From positions 12,586,001-12,650,000 of the forward strand of contig NZ_CP107853.1 of the NCBI RefSeq assembly GCF_036013525.1: a stretch of DNA of 64,000 bases, read 5' to 3'. This document shows positions 60,156 through 64,000 of the stretch, piece after piece. A program made the translations under genes and the position numbers. The DNA is from Nonomuraea sp. NBC_00507 (GTDB lineage: Bacteria > Actinomycetota > Actinomycetes > Streptosporangiales > Streptosporangiaceae). Positions within the stretch are counted from its first letter, which is position 1, and every line of letters starts with the position of its first letter. The notes beneath the pieces are model-generated. The model saw only the letters and a list, made by a program, of their open reading frames with translations, did not search any database and was not told the DNA's origin.

Positions 60156-62036
60156 ATGCACCCTAGGAAGGCACTGGCCGTGCCACTGGCCGCGATTCTC
60201 ATCGCGGCCTTGACCGGCACCACGCCTGCCGCAGCCGACACCCCCGCCTTAAAGATCGAGAACAACGCCACCCAGCCCATCTTCTCCCGAGCGGACGCCA
60301 TCAAGCAGACGGTGTTCGTCGAGGTCGCCGGGACCGACAGCGACAACGACGGCGCACCGGACCGCGTCGCGGTGGACATCCTGCGCCCCAAGGAGACCGA
60401 CCAGGGACTCAAGGTCCCGGTGATCATGGAGGCCAGCCCGTACTACGCCGGCGGCAACGACGTCGCCAACCACCCCGTGGACGTGGACGAGAACGGCAAC
60501 CCCCTCCCCACGCTCAAAGCACTCGCCAACAAGCTGGCCGCCGAGCCGTTCGACGGCTATTACGACAATTATTTCCTGCCCCGCGGCTACGCCATCGCGC
60601 TGGTGGAGAACCTCGGCAGCGGCCGTGCCACCGGCTGCCCGACCTCCGGCGACCGCAACGAGACGGCCGGCCCGAAGGCCGCGATCGACTGGCTGAACGG
60701 CCGCGCCAAAGGCTTCGACGCCGCCGGCAACCCGGTCGAGGCCACCTGGTCGACCGGCAAGGTCGGCATGATCGGCGTCTCCTACAACGGCACGCTCCCG
60801 AACGCCGTCGCCGCGACCGGCGTCGAGGGCCTGGAGACGATCGTGCCGATCGCCGCGATCTCCAGCTGGTACGACTACTACCGCGCCAACGGCGGCGTCC
60901 TGGCCCCCGGCGGCTTCCAGGGCGAGGACCTGGACGTGCTCGCGAAATACGTGCTGACCAGGGAGAACGGCCAGGAGGCCTGCGGCGCGCTGATGGACCA
61001 GATCACCGCCACCCAGGACCGGATCACCGGCGACTACAGCCCCGTCTGGGACGCCCGCAACTACATGAACGACGTCGGCAAGGTCAAGGCCAGCGTCTTC
61101 GTCGTGCACGGGCTCAACGACTGGAACGTCAAGACCAAGCAGTTCGCGCAGTGGTGGTACGCCCTGGCCAAGCGGCACGTGCCGCGCAAGATCTGGCTGC
61201 ACCAGGGCACTCACATGAACCCCTTCAGCCTGCGCACGGCCGAGTGGCTGCGCCAGCTGCACGGCTGGTTCGACCACTGGTTGTACGGCATCGACTCGGG
61301 CATCATGCGCGAGCCGCAGGCCGACGTCGAGCACGCGGCCGGCCAGTGGGCCCAGCACAGGTCGTGGCCGCTGCCCGGCGCCACCCCCGTCCCCCTCCAC
61401 CTTGGCTCCGGCCAGCGGCTGAGCCTGACCCCGCAGCCGTTGCCGGCCAAGGAGTCCTTCGTCGACCAGAAGGCCAGGACCGCCGAGCAGCTCGTCGAGG
61501 CCACCGGTTCCGACCCGAACCGGCTGGCGTACACGACCGGCGGGCTCCCCGCCGACGTGCGGATCTCCGGCACGCCGACGGTGTCGGTGCGGGCCTCGTT
61601 CAAGAATGGGGCGTCACCGTATCTGACGGCGTTACTGGTGGACTACGGCACGGACGTCCGCCCGAACGGCTCGTTGCTCTCGACCGGCCAGACCTACTGC
61701 TACGGGCAGGGCGTCCCGGGTGACACGGGCTGCACCACGCTCAGGGTGCTCGGCACGGCCACCACGCCGTACAAGATCGTCACCCGGGGCTGGCTGGACG
61801 TGCGCAACCGGCACCGCCAGGACCGGACCGAGCCGCTGCGGCCGGGCAAGGAATACACCTTCACCTGGGACTTCCAGCCGACGGACTACGTGTTCAAGAA
61901 GGGCCACCGGCTGGGCCTGGTGATCATCTCGACCGACTACGACTACACCCTGCGCTACCCGCCGGGCACCGAGATCACGGTGTCGCCGGGACACTCGTCC
62001 CTGCGGCTGCCGCTGGTCACGCCAGCGCGCTGGTGA
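60156..62036 (+). CDS. Secreted Xaa-Pro dipeptidyl-peptidase (S15 family)
   Basis: 626 residues, GGAG 5 bases before ATG 60156. Signal peptide MHPRKALAVPLAAILIAALT, cleavage near AAADT. Catalytic Ser209 in IGVSYNGTLPNAVAA, Asp322 in HGLNDWNVK, and His349 or His353 in HQGTHMN (the latter is favoured by spacing). The C-terminal jelly-roll domain is typical of CocE/NonD proteins. It removes Xaa-Pro dipeptides outside the cell. It overlaps the M20 gene by 20 bases, convergently. Confidence 0.92.
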   Translation: MHPRKALAVPLAAILIAALTGTTPAAADTPALKIENNATQPIFSRADAIKQTVFVEVAGTDSDNDGAPDRVAVDILRPKETDQGLKVPVIMEASPYYAGGNDVANHPVDVDENGNPLPTLKALANKLAAEPFDGYYDNYFLPRGYAIALVENLGSGRATGCPTSGDRNETAGPKAAIDWLNGRAKGFDAAGNPVEATWSTGKVGMIGVSYNGTLPNAVAATGVEGLETIVPIAAISSWYDYYRANGGVLAPGGFQGEDLDVLAKYVLTRENGQEACGALMDQITATQDRITGDYSPVWDARNYMNDVGKVKASVFVVHGLNDWNVKTKQFAQWWYALAKRHVPRKIWLHQGTHMNPFSLRTAEWLRQLHGWFDHWLYGIDSGIMREPQADVEHAAGQWAQHRSWPLPGATPVPLHLGSGQRLSLTPQPLPAKESFVDQKARTAEQLVEATGSDPNRLAYTTGGLPADVRISGTPTVSVRASFKNGASPYLTALLVDYGTDVRPNGSLLSTGQTYCYGQGVPGDTGCTTLRVLGTATTPYKIVTRGWLDVRNRHRQDRTEPLRPGKEYTFTWDFQPTDYVFKKGHRLGLVIISTDYDYTLRYPPGTEITVSPGHSSLRLPLVTPARW

Positions 62037-63240
62037 TCGAGTCGAGCGGCCCGACCTCCCAGAGGGCGGTCAGCGCGGTGGCGGCCATGATCCGCACCCC
62101 CATCGCGATCGCCCTCTCGTCCACGTCGAACGTGCCCTGGTGGATGTCGTAGGTCACGCCGCCCGGTGAGCGGGTGCCCAGACGGGCGAACGCGCCGGGA
62201 ATCGACTCGAGGTACCAAGCGAAGTCCTCGCCGCCGAGCGACTGCTGGGTCGGGATCACCGCACCCGCGCCCAGCACGCGCTCGGCGGCCTCGGCCAGCA
62301 TCTCGACGCTGACCTCGTCGTTGACCACCGGCGGCACGCCGCGCTTGTAGTCCATCTCGGCCTCGATGCCGTAGGCGCCGGCCACCGACTCCAGCAGGGA
62401 CTTGATCAGGTCGGGTGCGGCGTGCCAGGCGTTCTCGTCGAGGCAGCGCACGGTGCCCTCGGCGATGCCGTCGTCGGGGATCGCGTTGGCCGCCGTGCCG
62501 GCCTCGACCCGGCCCCAGACGAGGCTGAGCGAGGAACGCGGGTCGACGCGGCGCGACAGGGCGGCGGGCAGCTCGGTGAGGATCTTGGCGAGGGCGAAGA
62601 CCAGGTCGGCGGTCAGGTGCGGGCGCGCGGTGTGGCCGCCGGGTCCCGAGACCCGGATGCTCAGCTTGTCGCAGGCCGAGGTGATCGGGCCCGGCCTGAG
62701 CCCGACCTGGCCGACGTCCACGCGCGGGTCGCAGTGCAGGCCGAAGATGCGGTCGACGCCGCTGATGCCGCCGTGCGCCATGACCTCGAGCGCGCCGCCC
62801 GGCAGCTCCTCAGCGGGCTGGAAGATCAGCCTGACCCGGCCGGGCAGGAGGCCGGCGGCGGCCTGCTGGGCGAGGAAGAGCGAGGTGCCGAGCAGCACAG
62901 CGGTGTGCACGTCATGGCCGCAGGCGTGGCAGGCGCCGCCCACGTTCGAGCGGTAGGACACGTCCTTCTCGTCGTGCAGCGGCAACGCGTCGATGTCCGC
63001 GCGCAGCGCGACGGTCGGGCCGTCGTCGCTGCCCACGTCGCAGATGAGGCCGGTGCCCCGGGGAAGCACCGAAGGCGTCAGCCCGGCGGCGGTGAGCCGC
63101 TCGGCGATCCGCTGTGTCGTGCGATATTCGGCGAAGGCCAGCTCAGGATGCATGTGGAGGTCGCGGCGGAATGCCACGAGATCCTGCTCGGTCTCCGCCA
63201 GGAACGCGTCGAGTTCGCCCCGAAGCTCACGTCCCCGCAT
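62017..63240 (-). CDS. M20D-type amidohydrolase
   Basis: 407 residues from ATG 63240. LHMHPELAFAEYRT, ACHACGHDVHTAVLLG (Cys and His metal ligands) and FQPAEELPGGA are the M20D active site; QQSLGGEDFAWYL is the last ligand. Members hydrolyse N-acyl amino acids, hippurate or indole-acetyl conjugates. M. tuberculosis has similar amiA1/amiB1 genes beside deoD, so this is probably part of the same conserved region. The substrate is unknown. Confidence 0.92.
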   Translation of the reverse strand: MRGRELRGELDAFLAETEQDLVAFRRDLHMHPELAFAEYRTTQRIAERLTAAGLTPSVLPRGTGLICDVGSDDGPTVALRADIDALPLHDEKDVSYRSNVGGACHACGHDVHTAVLLGTSLFLAQQAAAGLLPGRVRLIFQPAEELPGGALEVMAHGGISGVDRIFGLHCDPRVDVGQVGLRPGPITSACDKLSIRVSGPGGHTARPHLTADLVFALAKILTELPAALSRRVDPRSSLSLVWGRVEAGTAANAIPDDGIAEGTVRCLDENAWHAAPDLIKSLLESVAGAYGIEAEMDYKRGVPPVVNDEVSVEMLAEAAERVLGAGAVIPTQQSLGGEDFAWYLESIPGAFARLGTRSPGGVTYDIHQGTFDVDERAIAMGVRIMAATALTALWEVGPLDSITSALA

Positions 63241-63734
63241 ATGTCACCATCCCGTCCATGCCGCGCGCCCCAATATGTCTGACCACCGCGGCTCATGCGC
63301 TGTGAAAGCTCGTCCTTCCGCCGTGGCCACCCGGTCGAGCGGCCGCTCGGCGAATCAAAAAACACACCCGCTGGTTCGGGTGCGCGAGATCGTCAGCATG
63401 GGCTTTGCGCTCATCAGTCGCGAGTGCCGCTGCAGCCCGGGTGCACAGCGGTCGGCCGTGTGCCCGATGGCGATGCTTCGACTCTATCGCCCGCGCGCGA
63501 GTTCCTGCCGACAGATACACCAAAAGTTAGCCGACGGCACGCCCGTAACCTCGGGTGGTGACGCTAGGTGAACGTCAGCCTGATCCGGAAATAGTCACAA
63601 GGGATCATTAGATGGTGACCCGATGCCGCCTGTTCCAAACGTGGTCGGCGATTCCGAATCCTGTCACCTTCTGTCATGGTCATCACACTTCGGCGGTGGC
63701 TGCATTTGAGAAGAATGCGTGTTTCACTCGCAAT
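63241..63734. other. 494-base intergenic region
   Basis: No convincing gene on either strand. A small hairpin CACCCG-N6-CGGGTG (63365-63382) is followed, on the minus strand, by six Ts (63362-63357), a terminator shape, yet no minus-strand gene ends there. The A+T-richer stretch at 63580-63734 probably carries the promoter of the next gene. Confidence 0.6.
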
Positions 63735-64000
63735 ATGATCACTAATATCCCGTTCGGGGAGAAGTATGCCAGGTTGAGCATCTTCGAGCCGAGTGAGGGG
63801 ACCCTGGTGGTCGTACCCTCGCTCTCCCTTCCGCAGGACGAGCTCCGCCGCATCACGGCGGCCAGGTCCTACGAGGAGCGCCTGCTGTTCCTTCTGCTGA
63901 CGCTGCGCGAACCCGGGGTAAAGGTGGTCTACCTCTCCTCCGCGCCCATTGATCCCGACATCATCGACTACTACTTCGCGTTCCTGCCCGATCCGGATGA
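63735..64000 (+). CDS. Pre-ATP-grasp (PGM1-like) protein, N-terminal part
   Basis: 88 residues from ATG 63735 to the window edge; GTG 63696 is a longer alternative and neither has a strong ribosome site. TLVVVPSLSLPQDEL, RLLFLLLTLREPGVKVVYLS and PIDPDIIDYYFAFLPDPD resemble the pre-ATP-grasp domain of PGM1-related peptide ligases (named from pheganomycin) and carboxylate-amine ligases. The ATP-grasp domain would lie beyond the window. It may belong to a peptide-type secondary-metabolite locus to the right. Confidence 0.7.
   Translation, partial: MITNIPFGEKYARLSIFEPSEGTLVVVPSLSLPQDELRRITAARSYEERLLFLLLTLREPGVKVVYLSSAPIDPDIIDYYFAFLPDPD

Noticed and set aside
59685..60161. 158-residue minus-strand open frame upstream of the BMP lipoprotein
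   Set aside because: It overlaps the lipoprotein start in another frame and its composition is not protein-like; the region is better read as leader and promoter.
63361..63390. tRNA T-arm (GGTTCGGGT)
   Set aside because: No acceptor, D or anticodon arms could be placed around it.
1..64000. CRISPR arrays, insertion sequences, rRNA or known riboswitch motifs
   Set aside because: No regularly spaced direct repeats, transposase-like products or conserved RNA signatures were seen by eye; a covariance-model scan would be needed to exclude weak riboswitches or tRNAs.

Overview
The window is high-GC actinobacterial DNA. GTG and TTG starts and 4-base start/stop overlaps are common, and there is an XRE/DUF5753 plus DUF397 pair, a SARP regulator and several lipoprotein-dependent ABC systems. 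A Streptosporangiales genome (Nonomuraea-like) is the best guess, but that is inference from gene content. No rRNA, tRNA, CRISPR array or intact insertion sequence was seen.

Layout. (1) 0-6 kb: the end of a sugar ABC permease, then a decayed graspetide locus (intact precursor, truncated ATP-grasp maturase) with an XRE/DUF397 pair, two small unknown genes, a Fic protein under a four-arm repeat operator, and a secreted serine hydrolase. (2) 6-12 kb: acetamidase/formamidase, two DJ-1/PfpI-type genes, an XRE protein, and an aldo/keto reductase plus MFS pair behind a MerR-type promoter. (3) 11.8-25 kb: a xyloglucan-use locus with a secreted GH74 endoglucanase carrying CBM2, GH31 alpha-xylosidase, sugar ABC importer, secreted GH3 enzyme, and an SDR plus GH16-like pair. 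(4) 25-34 kb and 48.2-63.2 kb: a housekeeping nucleoside-salvage region (lpdA, purine nucleoside phosphorylase, phosphohexomutase, adenosine deaminase, thymidine phosphorylase, cytidine deaminase, BMP-family nucleoside ABC importer, M20 hydrolases). Its gene set resembles the M. tuberculosis lpdA-deoD-pmmB-add-deoA-cdd neighbourhood.

(5) Between the two halves of that region, about 34.1-48.2 kb, lies an accessory island: a broken CPBP protease, a DUF234-type ATPase bracketed by two palindrome blocks of the same geometry, gene remnants, a SARP regulator, a six-gene peptide cluster, and regulator and fatty-acid modules. The peptide cluster (38.6-42.8 kb) is the most interesting part. Two paralogous six-cysteine peptides share a leader with an AxA site just before the first cysteine. 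They are cotranscribed with an S26 signal peptidase, an ABC exporter, a TlpA-like thioredoxin and a MauE-type membrane protein. I read it as a pathway that makes, folds, cuts and exports disulfide-rich peptides.

(6) The window ends inside a gene that looks like a pre-ATP-grasp (PGM1-like) peptide ligase.
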